Of a stretch of 64,000 nt of DNA, positions 9,459 through 18,513 are shown in pieces. Under the pieces are notes generated by a model. That model was not told the origin of the DNA. It searched no databases and saw only the letters and a list, made by a program, of their open reading frames with translations. The stretch's first letter is position 1; each line of letters starts with the position of its first letter. Origin of the DNA: Streptomyces kronopolitis. Its GTDB lineage: Bacteria > Actinomycetota > Actinomycetes > Streptomycetales > Streptomycetaceae. Location: NCBI RefSeq assembly GCF_014646275.1, contig NZ_BMND01000009.1:124001-188000 (forward strand). The letters are read 5' to 3'. Position numbers and translations under genes: made by a program.

Positions 9459-9566
9459 GGCTGCCTCGCAATGCTGGACCGGGCCACCCCGGTTGCGGCG
9501 GCCTCTTGTTGACCATCGAACCGCGTCCCCGCCGGTGCGCACAGGGCTTCTCGCGGCCGCGGCGGG

Positions 9567-10472
9567 TCAGGGTTGCGCAAAGACGTCCTCAAGGAGACCG
9601 GCGAGCAGCACCGCGCCGGCCCCCTCCGGGTCGCGGTCCGGGTCATAGACGGTGACGTCGACACCGGCGCAGCGGGGTGAGGCGGCCAGCGGGCGGAGCA
9701 GCGCGCGGAGTTCGCCGGGGAGCAGGCCACCGGGGTCGGGGCTGTCCACGGCCGGCATCACGGACGGGTCGAGGACATCCGCGTCGAGGTGGATCCAGAA
9801 GCCGTCGAGCGGGGCGCGGTGGAAGCGGGTGAGGACCTCGCGGGCCACCCGCTCCGGGCCGCGCCGCCGGATCCCGCCGACCGGGGTGTGGGCGATGCCC
9901 AGACCTGTCAGCTCCGGCTGGGCTTCGTCCGCGTCGCGCAGGCCCAGCACGCTCAGGTCCTCGTCGCGGACGTAGGGGCCCAGGCCGTCGAGGTCGGTAA
10001 GGTCGGGCTGTCCGCGTCCGGTGATCTGCGCCAGGCCCTCCCCGGCGGCGGCACCGACGGGACCGGAGACCGCGGTGTTGCCCGGGTGGCGGAAGTCGCC
10101 GTGCCCGTCGAGGTGGACGACGCCGTACCGCCCCAGCCGCCGCAGGGCGAGCACCGCCCCGAGCAGGATGCTGCAGTCGCCGCCCAGCACCACCGGGAAG
10201 TCGCCGCCGCGGACGTGTCCCTCGACGCGGGCCGCGAGCGTGCGGGTGTAGGCCGCGAGGGGCGCGGCGTGGAAGTCGCCGTCGCCCTCCTTCCACTCCC
10301 CCAGGTCGTAGCGGGGCGGCACCACCACGCCGCCCTCCCGCGCACCGAGCCGCCGCAGCAGCCCCTGGTCGCGCAGCGCGCCCGCCAGCTTGTAGCAGCC
10401 GGGGACGACGCCGGGCGCGGGCGGCCGCAGCCCCAGGTTGGAGGGCGCATCGATCAGTACGGTACGGCGCAT
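9567..10472 (-). CDS. Arginase/ureohydrolase-family protein, variant metal site
   Basis: The 301-residue protein keeps the ureohydrolase scaffold and most Mn ligands: VVHLDGHGDFRHPGNT (family DxHxD) and WIHLDADVLDPSVMP (family DxDxxDP). The first motif reads VLGGDCS, where arginases have GGDHS, so the histidine ligand is cysteine. A changed first metal site suggests altered metal preference or a substrate other than arginine. The guanidine substrate cannot be assigned. ATG 10472 (MRRTVLIDAPSNLG) is the natural start, since the longer frame is low-complexity leader. It could share transcription with the VOC and GNAT genes upstream. Confidence 0.82.
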   Translation of the reverse strand: MRRTVLIDAPSNLGLRPPAPGVVPGCYKLAGALRDQGLLRRLGAREGGVVVPPRYDLGEWKEGDGDFHAAPLAAYTRTLAARVEGHVRGGDFPVVLGGDCSILLGAVLALRRLGRYGVVHLDGHGDFRHPGNTAVSGPVGAAAGEGLAQITGRGQPDLTDLDGLGPYVRDEDLSVLGLRDADEAQPELTGLGIAHTPVGGIRRRGPERVAREVLTRFHRAPLDGFWIHLDADVLDPSVMPAVDSPDPGGLLPGELRALLRPLAASPRCAGVDVTVYDPDRDPEGAGAVLLAGLLEDVFAQP

Positions 10473-10645
10473 GACGTGATCGTTCCACAGGTCGGCGGGA
10501 GAGGGGGCGGAGCCGGTCAACTCACTTGCGGGGACGGGGACTTCGCGTCTATGGCGGGCGGGCTCACGGGGCTCCGACCGCGACCGAACCGCCGCTCCCC
10601 GCCCGTCGCTCATCCGGTCGCCGGCACGTCCCGCCCGCCCGTCGC

Positions 10646-11050
10646 TCACCCGGCCGCCGACTCCCCCTCGCCCGGCCGGTCGGGGGCGTCCGGCTCGGTC
10701 AGCCGCAGCTGGTTGCCGAAGGGGTCGGTCAGCGTGAGCGTGGTGCCCCGTCCGTCCCGCTCCAGACCGGGCCGCAGATACGGATAGTCCTTGCCGGCCA
10801 GCTCGGCGTGCAGCGCGTGCACCCCGCTCAGCTCGGTGCAGACGGTGGAGCCGGGCGTCGCGTCGCCGTGGTGCTCGGACAGATGCAGGACCAGGTCACC
10901 GCGGGAGACCTGGGTGTAGAGCGGCATGCCGGGCTCGAAGCGGTGCTCCCAGTCGACGGTGCAGCCGAGGTAGCCGAGGTAGAACTCATGGGCCTTGGCG
11001 ACGTCGAAGATCCGGAAGACCGGAACGGTGCGGTGGAAGACGATGTCCAT
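10646..11050 (-). CDS. Bleomycin-resistance/glyoxalase-like VOC protein
   Basis: This 134-residue VOC protein begins MDIVFHRTVPVFRIFDVAKAHEFY and ends in the family signature LTLTDPFGNQLRLTEP. It contains LVLHLSEHHGDATPGS, characteristic of the Ble/glyoxalase group that binds ligands at a dimer interface. Drug resistance is possible but not shown. The start at 11050 lies 13 bp downstream of the GNAT gene on the same strand, so the two are probably cotranscribed. The arginase-family gene follows after a gap of about 170 bp. Confidence 0.82.
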   Translation of the reverse strand: MDIVFHRTVPVFRIFDVAKAHEFYLGYLGCTVDWEHRFEPGMPLYTQVSRGDLVLHLSEHHGDATPGSTVCTELSGVHALHAELAGKDYPYLRPGLERDGRGTTLTLTDPFGNQLRLTEPDAPDRPGEGESAAG

Positions 11051-11063
11051 GCCCGGCAGGACA

Positions 11064-11615
11064 TCACACCGGGTCCTGCGGGACCATCTCGGCGGTGATC
11101 GCCCAGCGCTCGTGGTCACGCCAGGCGCCGTCGAGGAACAGGAAGTCCGGCGAGTAGCCCTCCAGCCGGAAGCCGGCGCGCCGCACCAGGCCGATCGAGG
11201 GGTGGTTGGCCGGCTGGACGTTGGCCTCCAGGCGGTGCAGCCCCATCGTGCCGAAGGCGTGGCACAGCACCAGCCGCAGCCCCTCGCTCATCAGCCCGCG
11301 CCCGGCGGCGTGCGCGAAGGCGCCGTAGCCGATCGCCCCGCTGCGGAACGCGCCGTGCACGATGTTGTTGATCGTCAGGTAGCCGGCGATCCCGCCGCCG
11401 GTGAGTTCGCAGATCAGGAACCCCTCGCGCAGCGGCTCCTGCAGCCGGTGCAGATAGCCGTCGTAGGCGGGGTCGGTGACCGGCGGGGCGAGCCAGGGGT
11501 GGTGCAGGTCCGCGCTCTCCCGCGCCCGCGCCGTGAACTCGTCCCGGTCGGCGGCGGTGAAGGGCCGGATGCCCACCCGCCGGGCGCGCGCGAGGTAGCG
11601 GTCGTTCGTCGTCAT
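11064..11615 (-). CDS. RimJ/RimL-type GNAT N-acetyltransferase
   Basis: The 183-residue protein matches the RimJ/RimL branch of GNAT enzymes. The N-terminal strand is VGIRPFTAADRDEF, the acetyl-CoA loop is AHAAGRGLMSEGLRLVL, and the C-terminal signature is HRLEANVQPANHPSIGLVRRAGF. Members acetylate protein N-termini or small amines. ATG 11615 starts the fold; upstream sequence in frame is arginine-rich filler. It is the first gene of a likely two-gene unit with the VOC gene and is divergent from the P450 gene across about 340 bp. Confidence 0.88.
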   Translation of the reverse strand: MTTNDRYLARARRVGIRPFTAADRDEFTARARESADLHHPWLAPPVTDPAYDGYLHRLQEPLREGFLICELTGGGIAGYLTINNIVHGAFRSGAIGYGAFAHAAGRGLMSEGLRLVLCHAFGTMGLHRLEANVQPANHPSIGLVRRAGFRLEGYSPDFLFLDGAWRDHERWAITAEMVPQDPV

Positions 11616-11957
11616 CGGCAGATCGTACGAAGGGGTGGCGACGGCGGGCCAGCGCATTCGGCGGGTGTCCGCGCGGCGCGGGCCGGCGGCGGCACGGGGA
11701 GCCCTTTCCCTCCGACGCGCGGCGCGGCGGGCGCCGGACGGCGGGCGGTGCGGCGCACCATCGTGGGGCACGTGACGGGGTGTCTCCGGCGCACGACGGC
11801 ACACGAAGTTGGCCGGTCTGCACGTAGACGTGCCCGCTGTCCGAGGCATGAGGTGAGATCGGCGCGGCCTCCACGGCGCGCTTCTCCATGGACATCTCGC
11901 TTCTCCAGGGACATCTCACAGGGCGAGCGGACCGAGCCGCTCGTACGGGAGGAACTC
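11616..11957. promoter_or_regulatory. Divergent intergenic region, GNAT / P450
   Basis: These 342 bp separate the minus-strand GNAT gene from the plus-strand P450 gene and must hold at least two promoters. No coding sequence with conserved features is seen on either strand. A near-direct repeat of CTTCTCCANGGACATCTC occurs at about 11881-11916, just ahead of the P450 ribosome site, and might be a regulator site or a short duplication. No sigma consensus can be fixed by eye. Confidence 0.35.
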
Positions 11958-13145
11958 GTGACCGAAGCCATCGCGTATTTCCAGGGCCGCACCTGCCCCT
12001 ACCACCCGCCGGCCGGCTATCAGCCGCTGCGTGACGCCGGCCCGCTGGCCCATGTCACCCTCTACGACGGCCGCAAGGTGTGGGCGGTGACCGGCCACAG
12101 CGAGGCGCGCACGCTGCTGAGCGACCCGCGGCTGTCCTCCGACCGGCAGAACCCGGCCTTCCCGGCGCCGTTCGCCCGCTTCGCGGCGCTGCGCCAGGTC
12201 AGGTCGCCGCTGATCGGCGTGGACGACCCCGAGCACAACACCCAGCGCCGGATGCTGATCCCCAGCTTCAGCGTCAAGCGGACCGCGGCGCTGCGGCCGC
12301 AGATCCAGCAGATCGTCGACGGGCTGCTGGACCGGATGCTGGCGCAGGGGCCGCCCGCCGAGCTGGTCTCCGCGTTCGCGCTGCCGGTGCCCTCGATGGT
12401 GATCTGTTCGCTGCTCGGCGTCCCCTACTCCGACCACGAGTTCTTCGAGGAGGCGTCCCGCCGGCTCCTGCGCAGCCGGACGGCCGAGGAGGCGGAGGAG
12501 GCCCGCATCCGGCTGGAGGACTACTTCGACGAGCTGGTCGCCCACAAGGAGAAGACCCCGGGCGAGGGCCTGCTCGACGAGCTGGTCCACGACGAGCTGC
12601 GCACCGGCGCCCTGGACCGCGAGGATCTGGTCCGGCTCGCCATGATCCTGCTGGTGGCCGGCCACGAGACCACCGCCAACATGATCTCGCTCGGCACCTT
12701 CACCCTGCTGGAGCACCCCGGACAGCTGGCCCGGCTGAAGGCCGAGGAGGGGCTGCTGCCGGCCGCCGTCGAGGAGCTGCTGCGGTTCCTGTCCATCGCG
12801 GACGGCCTGCTGCGGGTGGCCATGGCGGACATCGAGATCGGCGGGCAGGTCATCCGTGCCGACGACGGCGTGCTGTTCCCCACCTCGCTGATCAACCGGG
12901 ACGACGGCGCCTATCCGGCACCGGACGAGCTGGACGTCGGCCGCTCCGCCCGCCATCACGTGGCGTTCGGGTTCGGCATCCACCAGTGCCTGGGGCAGAA
13001 CCTCGCCCGGGCGGAGATGGAGATCGCGCTGCGCTCGCTGTTCGACCGGATCCCGGATCTGCGACTCGCCGTGCCGGCTGCCGAGATCCCCTTCAAGCCG
13101 GGGGACACTCTGCAAGGAATGATCGAACTGCCGCTGGCCTGGTAG
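11958..13145 (+). CDS. Cytochrome P450, CYP105-like
   Basis: The 395-residue protein shows the full bacterial P450 motif set: I-helix AGHETTANM, K-helix ExxR in VEELLRFLS, and the haem loop FGFGIHQCLGQNLAR with cysteine ligand. The N-terminus reads TEAIAYFQ then RTCPYHPPAGY, as in the CYP105 group. GTG 11958 follows the ribosome site GGGAGGA with about 6 nt spacing, and the upstream open frame is not conserved. The ferredoxin gene 35 bp downstream would supply electrons. Substrate is unknown, though CYP105 enzymes commonly hydroxylate xenobiotics and secondary metabolites. Confidence 0.93.
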   Translation: MTEAIAYFQGRTCPYHPPAGYQPLRDAGPLAHVTLYDGRKVWAVTGHSEARTLLSDPRLSSDRQNPAFPAPFARFAALRQVRSPLIGVDDPEHNTQRRMLIPSFSVKRTAALRPQIQQIVDGLLDRMLAQGPPAELVSAFALPVPSMVICSLLGVPYSDHEFFEEASRRLLRSRTAEEAEEARIRLEDYFDELVAHKEKTPGEGLLDELVHDELRTGALDREDLVRLAMILLVAGHETTANMISLGTFTLLEHPGQLARLKAEEGLLPAAVEELLRFLSIADGLLRVAMADIEIGGQVIRADDGVLFPTSLINRDDGAYPAPDELDVGRSARHHVAFGFGIHQCLGQNLARAEMEIALRSLFDRIPDLRLAVPAAEIPFKPGDTLQGMIELPLAW

Positions 13146-13180
13146 CCGCGGTGCATCCGGCCGAACGAAGGGGTTCTGAA

Positions 13181-13375
13181 ATGCGGATCACCATCGACAC
13201 CGACGTCTGCATCGGCGCCGGCCAGTGCGCGCTGACCGCGCCCGGGGTGTTCACCCAGGACGACGACGGCTTCAGCGAGCTGCTGCCCGGCCGCGAGGAC
13301 GGCGCGGGCGACCCGATGCTGCGGGAGGCCGTGCGTGCCTGCCCCGTGCAGGCCATCACCGTCGCGGACGACTGA
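13181..13375 (+). CDS. Single-cluster [3Fe-4S]-type ferredoxin
   Basis: This 64-residue acidic protein has CIGAGQC followed much later by ACPVQAI. Three cysteines in a C-x5-C ... CP pattern point to a 3Fe-4S cluster. It begins MRITIDTD after GAAGGGG at 13167-13173. The position directly after the P450 gene on the same strand is the standard arrangement for the cognate electron donor. No ferredoxin reductase gene is nearby, so a housekeeping reductase would be shared. Confidence 0.93.
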   Translation: MRITIDTDVCIGAGQCALTAPGVFTQDDDGFSELLPGREDGAGDPMLREAVRACPVQAITVADD

Positions 13376-13513
13376 GCGGCGCCCTCGCGGACGTTTCGCT
13401 GACGCGCGCGGCCCCTGCCGTCCGGGCCCCGCGGCGCACCCGCCACACCCGGCCCCGCTCTCCCTGTCCCGACTGCCCCTACGCCCCTTGTCCCTACGAC
13501 ACCGATCCGTCCA

Positions 13514-15340
13514 CTACGGCAACGCCCCTCGGACGACGGGCAGTTCGAGGAACCCGGTGTTGCCGCGCCCGGCGACGACCGTCACCGGCTGCACCCCGCG
13601 ATTGCCCGTATAGGCGTCGTCGCTCGCGGCGATGACCAGGCGCAGTCGGTGCCCCGGCGCGAAACGGTGCACGATGCCCGGCAGTTCCACGGTGAACCGC
13701 CGGGTCACATCGGCCACCCGCGCCGGGGCCACCAGGCGGTGCACGAGCGTCTTCCTGCCGTCCGGCGCGACATCGTAGAGCTTGGCGAACAGCACCAGCC
13801 GGTCCGCCGCGTCCGGGGAGCCCTGCTGCCGCGCGGCCGCCGGCGCGACGGCCCGCAGGGTGACCGCGGGCGCGCCCACCACCTCCAGCGGCCCGCCCGT
13901 GACCGGCGGCGACGTCCAGTCCGCGAAGGTGCCGCGGGCGTCGTACGGCGGCACGTCCGGCAGACCGAGCAGCGGGGCCAGTGAGCTCTCCGAATGGCTG
14001 GTGGGGGTGCGCAGGTTGCGGTACGTCCGGCTGCCGGGGACCACCTCGCGGCGGCGGTCGACGAGCCGGCCGTCCCCGGAGAGGTAGAGGCGGCGGACGG
14101 CGCCGGCCGGGAAGGAGCGTGCGGTGCCGTAGGCGGAGCCGTCGGCCGCCCAGTCCCGGTGGTACGCGAACGCCGGGCCGGTGGCGGCCGCCGTGCGGTG
14201 GTGCAGATAGCGGTCGAACCAGGCCAGGATCCGCCGCCCGACATAGCTGGTGTCCAGATTGCCGCGGGCCAGGTCGAGTTCCCCCTCCGCCGGCTTCCGC
14301 ATCCCGCCGCTGTGGCCCCAGGCCTGCCAGATCATCCGGGCCGGGGTGCCCCGGGAGCGCAGCGCCCGGTAGCTGGCGGCGGCCTCGTTGAGGTTGAACA
14401 GGGTGTCGGCCTGCCCCTGAACCAGCAGCGTCGGCGCCTTGACCGCCGCCAGGTAGGACACCGGGGAGACACCACGGGTGTAGCGGAGCACGGCCCGGGT
14501 CCGCCCGGCCGGGTAACTGCCGGAGTCCAGCAGCCGCTTGGCGTCGCAGGCCCGGGCGGCGAAGTGCAGGCAGCCGGCGCCGCCGGTCCGCGACGGGTCG
14601 AGGTCCGGATGGAGCAGCCCCTGCGCCTCGCCGATCAGGAAGAACCCGTTCGTCCACTGCCACTTGTACGCCCCGGGCAGCGCACCGCCGCGGCCCGCGG
14701 CGTTGGGGGCGAGGGAGTAGGAGAGGTCGTTCCAGGTGATGAGCGGGACCAGCGCGTCGACGCGGCGGTCGACGGCGGCGGTGGCGAGCTGGACCGCCCC
14801 GCCGTAGGACGCGCCGATCATGCCGACGCGCGGATCGCCGGCGCCGTCCCGGGTGACGTAGTCGAGCCGGGTCCCGTTGTCGGCCGTACGGGTGCCGGCC
14901 AGCAGGTCCACCAGTCCGCTCGCCGCCCGGCCGTCGATCGCGGGGTCGTCGAGGGAGATCGGGCAGCCGGACCGGCCGAAGCCGAGGCCGGAGTAGGCCA
15001 GCGTCACATAGCCGCGGGCGGCGAGGGCCTTCGCCGGGCCGGCGGTCGAGGCGTCCGACTTGCTGCCGCCGAAGCCGTTGGTGGTCAGCACGGCGGGCGC
15101 CGGGTGGGCGGCGTCGGCACCGGACGGGCGGTAGAGGTCGGTGTCCAGGACGCAGTCGCGGTCGCCGGCCCGGACGGTGACCTTGAGCGCGGTGACGGTG
15201 TACGCCCCGGCGGCGGCCACCGGGGCGGGCGGCGACAGCGCGAACGGCGTGAGCAGCGCGCAGCCGGCCAGCACCGTGAGGGACATCCGCCGCACGGGGC
15301 GGACCACCGCTCGGGACACGCTGGGCACGAGGACCTCCAC
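13514..15340 (-). CDS. Secreted CocE/NonD-family hydrolase (X-Pro dipeptidyl-peptidase-like)
   Basis: The 608-residue protein has a Sec-type signal (RRMSLTVLAGCALLTPFALS, then an AAA region), an alpha/beta-hydrolase domain and a beta-jelly-roll C-domain. Visible catalytic elements are the nucleophile elbow GASYGG, the acid in QGQADTLFN, and the histidine in WGHSGG. Family members include cocaine esterase and Xaa-Pro dipeptidyl-peptidases. The C-terminal domain (FAKLYDVAPDGRK and HRLRLVIAASDD) is the X-PDAP_C fold. It converges on the P450-ferredoxin pair. Peptide scavenging would suit the peptidase cluster next to it. Confidence 0.9.
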   Translation of the reverse strand: MEVLVPSVSRAVVRPVRRMSLTVLAGCALLTPFALSPPAPVAAAGAYTVTALKVTVRAGDRDCVLDTDLYRPSGADAAHPAPAVLTTNGFGGSKSDASTAGPAKALAARGYVTLAYSGLGFGRSGCPISLDDPAIDGRAASGLVDLLAGTRTADNGTRLDYVTRDGAGDPRVGMIGASYGGAVQLATAAVDRRVDALVPLITWNDLSYSLAPNAAGRGGALPGAYKWQWTNGFFLIGEAQGLLHPDLDPSRTGGAGCLHFAARACDAKRLLDSGSYPAGRTRAVLRYTRGVSPVSYLAAVKAPTLLVQGQADTLFNLNEAAASYRALRSRGTPARMIWQAWGHSGGMRKPAEGELDLARGNLDTSYVGRRILAWFDRYLHHRTAAATGPAFAYHRDWAADGSAYGTARSFPAGAVRRLYLSGDGRLVDRRREVVPGSRTYRNLRTPTSHSESSLAPLLGLPDVPPYDARGTFADWTSPPVTGGPLEVVGAPAVTLRAVAPAAARQQGSPDAADRLVLFAKLYDVAPDGRKTLVHRLVAPARVADVTRRFTVELPGIVHRFAPGHRLRLVIAASDDAYTGNRGVQPVTVVAGRGNTGFLELPVVRGALP

Positions 15341-15514
15341 ACACCTCCACCGACCGGTCGGCGGCGGGCGCGCTCATGCTGGGTCACGGCCGGGGGCGAT
15401 GCAAGGCACCCGGCCCGCGTCGCCGCTAGGACGTCAGTTCAGCGCCGCCCGCGGCCGCTGCCGGGGCCCGGCACCCGTCCCCACCGGCGGCGACCAGGCG
15501 CCGGACCCGGTGGG

Positions 15515-16447
15515 TCATACCGTCGCCGGGACATCCAGGACGAGCGTGCCGGCCGTCGCGTCCAGGACCGCGGGCACGCCCAGCGGCACGGTCAGCGCCG
15601 AGTCGCCGTGCCCGAACCCGCACTCCTCGGCCACCGGCACCCCCAGCCCGCCCAGCCGGTCCGCCAGCACCTCCCGCACCCGCTCGTAGGGGCCGCAGCG
15701 GGCCCACGAGCCGAGGGCGATCCCGGCCACCCCCTCCAGCCAGCCGGCCCGCAGGAGTTGGGTGAGCGCCCGGTCGAGGCGGTACGGCGGCTCCCCCACG
15801 TCCTCCAGCAGCAACAGCCCGCCGGCCGCGGCGGGCCGGGCCCGCGGCGCGCCCAACTCGGTGGCGAGCATGGTCAGACAGCCGCCGAGGGTGACCCCGT
15901 GCGCCCGCCCGGGCACCAGCGCCCGGGCGGACGGCGCGGCCAGGGTGCGGACGGTCTCCGGCGCGAACAGCGTGCGCCGCAGATGCGTGCGGGTGGCCTC
16001 GTCCTTCAGGAAGACCTCGCCGGCCACGGCCGGTCCGTGCAGGGTGGACACCCCGGCGCGCACCGCGAACGCCTCGTGCAGCACCGTCACATCGCTGAAG
16101 CCGACCAGCGGCTTGGGGGCGGCGGCCCGGACGGCGTCCCAGTCCAGCAGGTCGACCATCCGCTGGGCGCCGTAGCCGCCGCGCGCGGCGAACACCGCCT
16201 TGACCGACGGGTCGCACCACGCCGCCTGGAGGTCGTGGGCCCGCTCCTCGTCGGTCGCGGCGAGGTAGCCCAGGGTGGCGTGGGTGCCGCGGACGTGGGG
16301 CGCGGGCACCGGGTCGAGGTCCCAGCCGCGCAGCACGTCCAGCCCGCGGTCCAGCCGCTCCGGCGAGAGGGGGCCGCTGGGCGCCACCACGGCCACCCGG
16401 TCGCCGGGCCGCAGCCGCGGCGGGCGCAGGAGCGGCACGCCCGTCAT
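15515..16447 (-). CDS. Peptidase S66 (LD-carboxypeptidase)
   Basis: The 310-residue protein matches S66 serine peptidases that release the terminal D-alanine from murein tetrapeptides. It starts LRPGDRVAVVAPSGPLSPERL. The nucleophile region is KPLVGFSDVTVLHEA, preceded by FAARGGYGAQRM, and the C-terminal GFGHGDSALTVPLGVPA carries the catalytic histidine. No signal peptide is seen, so it acts in the cytoplasm on recycled wall peptides. Its ATG at 16447 overlaps the stop of the S9 gene by 4 nt, giving translational coupling in the run S9 to S66. Confidence 0.92.
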   Translation of the reverse strand: MTGVPLLRPPRLRPGDRVAVVAPSGPLSPERLDRGLDVLRGWDLDPVPAPHVRGTHATLGYLAATDEERAHDLQAAWCDPSVKAVFAARGGYGAQRMVDLLDWDAVRAAAPKPLVGFSDVTVLHEAFAVRAGVSTLHGPAVAGEVFLKDEATRTHLRRTLFAPETVRTLAAPSARALVPGRAHGVTLGGCLTMLATELGAPRARPAAAGGLLLLEDVGEPPYRLDRALTQLLRAGWLEGVAGIALGSWARCGPYERVREVLADRLGGLGVPVAEECGFGHGDSALTVPLGVPAVLDATAGTLVLDVPATV

Positions 16448-18474
16448 CCGCGCAGCTCCAGCGCCGGGACATCGCTGCGCTCCAGTCCGAAGGCCCGTAC
16501 GTAGAGGCCGAGTTCGGCCTCCACCGCGCGCACGATGGTCTCGGCGCGGCGGAAGCCGTGCCCCTCCCCGGCGAACGGCAGATAGGCGTGCGGCACCCCG
16601 CGCCCGGCGACCTCGGCGAGGAACCGCTCGCACTGCGCGGGCGGGCAGATCACATCGTCCAGGCCCTGGAGCAGCAGGAACGGCGCCGCGATCCGGTCCG
16701 CGCGGCGCAGCGGCGAGCGCTCGCGGTAGCGGTCGGGCACCTCGGCGAACGGCCCGACCAGCGACTCCAGATACTGCGACTCGAAGTCATGGGTCTCGCC
16801 GGTCGCCCAGCCGGCCAGGTCCAGGATCGGGTAGCTGATGGTGCCGCAGGCGTAGAGGTCGGTGCCGGTCAGCGAGGCGGCGGCGGTCCAGCCGCCGGCG
16901 CTGCCGCCGCGGATGGCCAGCCGGTCGCGGTCGGCGCTGCCCTCGTCGGCCAGGGCGCGGGCGACGGCCGCGCAGTCCTCGACGTCGACCACGCCCCAGC
17001 GGCCGCGCAGCCGCTCGCGGTACTCCCGGCCGTAGCCGGTCGAGCCGCCGTAGTTGACCTCGGCGACGCCGATGCCCCGGGAGGTGAAGTAGGCGATCTC
17101 CAGGTCGAGCACCAGCGGGGCGCGGCCGGTGGGGCCGCCGTGCGCCCAGACCACGAAGGGCGGCAGTTCGCCGTCCGGGGCGGTGTGGTCGGGGTTGTGC
17201 GGCGGATGGATGTGCGCGTGGATGTCCCGGCCGCCGGGCCCGGTGAACGTACGGCTGCGCGGCCGGGGGTGGTAGGCGGGGTCGAGCACATCGACGTGCG
17301 GGCAGGCCAGGACCCGGGCGCGGCCGGTGCGGGTGTCCAGCTCGACGAGTTCGTAGGAGCTGTGCGGGCCGGCGGCGATGCCCAGGACGCGGCTGCCGTG
17401 CACGGCGAGGGTGGGCGCCCATTCCGTCCACGGGCCGGCCGCGTCGACGAGTTCGCCGGTCACCGGGTCGAGTATGCCCAGGGCGGTGGTGCCGCGGCCG
17501 TGGATCACCGCGAGGGTGCCGTCCTCCAGCGGCAGGAACCAGCGCTGTCCCACGTTCCACAGCGGGCCGCCGAACTCCTCCTGGCGGGCGGGGCACAGCG
17601 CCCGGCGCGCCGCCGGGTCGCCGGGTGCCGCGTCGAGGTCGAGGCGCTGGAGTTCCCACCAGCCGTCGGGGTCCGAGACAATCAGCAGCGAGCCGTCGGG
17701 CGCCCACTCGATCTGCGCGACGGACTCCCCGTCCCCGCCCGGGCCGTCGGGCGGGACGGTCCCGAGGTCGCCGGCGACCGCCCGGACATCGCTGAAGGTG
17801 CCCGCGTCACCGACCGCGGCCACCATGACCAGGGTGCCGTCCCAGGGCATGCGGGGGTGGTCCCAGGCGATCCAGGCGGCGCGCCGGCCGTCGGGCGAGA
17901 GCCGCGGGCCGGTCACGAAGCGGTGCCGGTCGTCGGTCAACTCCCGTACCCGGGAGCGGTCCTCGGCCGCCGAGCCGTCCAGCGGCACCGCGGCGAGCAC
18001 CCGGCGCACATCGGTGGGCCGGTCGCCGGTGAACTCCTCCAGGACGCACCACACCTCGCCGAGTCCGGGGCGCAGCACCGGGTCGGCCCAGCGCAGTCCG
18101 CCGCCGACCGCGGAGCACGGGGTGAGCGGGCGCGGAGCCGCGTCGCCGTCCGGGGTGCAGGCGTAGAGCCGCTGGTCGTCGAAGTTGCTGAAGACGAGCA
18201 GCGGGCCGTCCGCGGTGTCCGTGCCGGCCCAGGGCTGGCCGCCGTACTCCAGCACCCGGCTGCGGACGTTCCAGGGCGCGGGCAGCACCGACTCCTTTTC
18301 GCCCCCCGGCCGCCGGCGCACCAGCGTCCGCCGGCCGCCCTCGGCGGGCCGCGGCTCCGTCCACCACACCTCGTCGCCGACCACGCCGACGAAGGCCGGC
18401 CGGCCGTCGTGGGCGGCGACCGTCCGGGCGTCCACCGGGGACATCCAGGAGCCGTACGGAGCCGTCGTCACCAT
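16444..18474 (-). CDS. Prolyl oligopeptidase-family (S9) peptidase
   Basis: The 676-residue protein has an N-terminal beta-propeller (WSPDG-like repeats such as RLSPDGRRAAWIAWD and IEWAPDGSLLIVSD) and a C-terminal peptidase domain. Catalytic residues are visible as IRGGSAGGWTAA (Ser), LLLQGLDDVI (Asp) and FAGEGHGFRR (His). The propeller gate restricts activity to short peptides. It is cytoplasmic, since there is no signal. ATG 18474 is used; ATG 18492 is possible. The gene overlaps S66 by 4 nt and follows M20 by 39 bp. Confidence 0.93.
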   Translation of the reverse strand: MVTTAPYGSWMSPVDARTVAAHDGRPAFVGVVGDEVWWTEPRPAEGGRRTLVRRRPGGEKESVLPAPWNVRSRVLEYGGQPWAGTDTADGPLLVFSNFDDQRLYACTPDGDAAPRPLTPCSAVGGGLRWADPVLRPGLGEVWCVLEEFTGDRPTDVRRVLAAVPLDGSAAEDRSRVRELTDDRHRFVTGPRLSPDGRRAAWIAWDHPRMPWDGTLVMVAAVGDAGTFSDVRAVAGDLGTVPPDGPGGDGESVAQIEWAPDGSLLIVSDPDGWWELQRLDLDAAPGDPAARRALCPARQEEFGGPLWNVGQRWFLPLEDGTLAVIHGRGTTALGILDPVTGELVDAAGPWTEWAPTLAVHGSRVLGIAAGPHSSYELVELDTRTGRARVLACPHVDVLDPAYHPRPRSRTFTGPGGRDIHAHIHPPHNPDHTAPDGELPPFVVWAHGGPTGRAPLVLDLEIAYFTSRGIGVAEVNYGGSTGYGREYRERLRGRWGVVDVEDCAAVARALADEGSADRDRLAIRGGSAGGWTAAASLTGTDLYACGTISYPILDLAGWATGETHDFESQYLESLVGPFAEVPDRYRERSPLRRADRIAAPFLLLQGLDDVICPPAQCERFLAEVAGRGVPHAYLPFAGEGHGFRRAETIVRAVEAELGLYVRAFGLERSDVPALELRG

Positions 18475-18513
18475 GCTGTTGTTCCTCTCCACCGTCGGGC
18501 AGCGCGCGGCCGG

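Noticed and set aside
13994..16504. 836-residue plus-strand frame
   Set aside because: Antisense shadow of the CocE-like and S66 genes, low complexity, no start signal.
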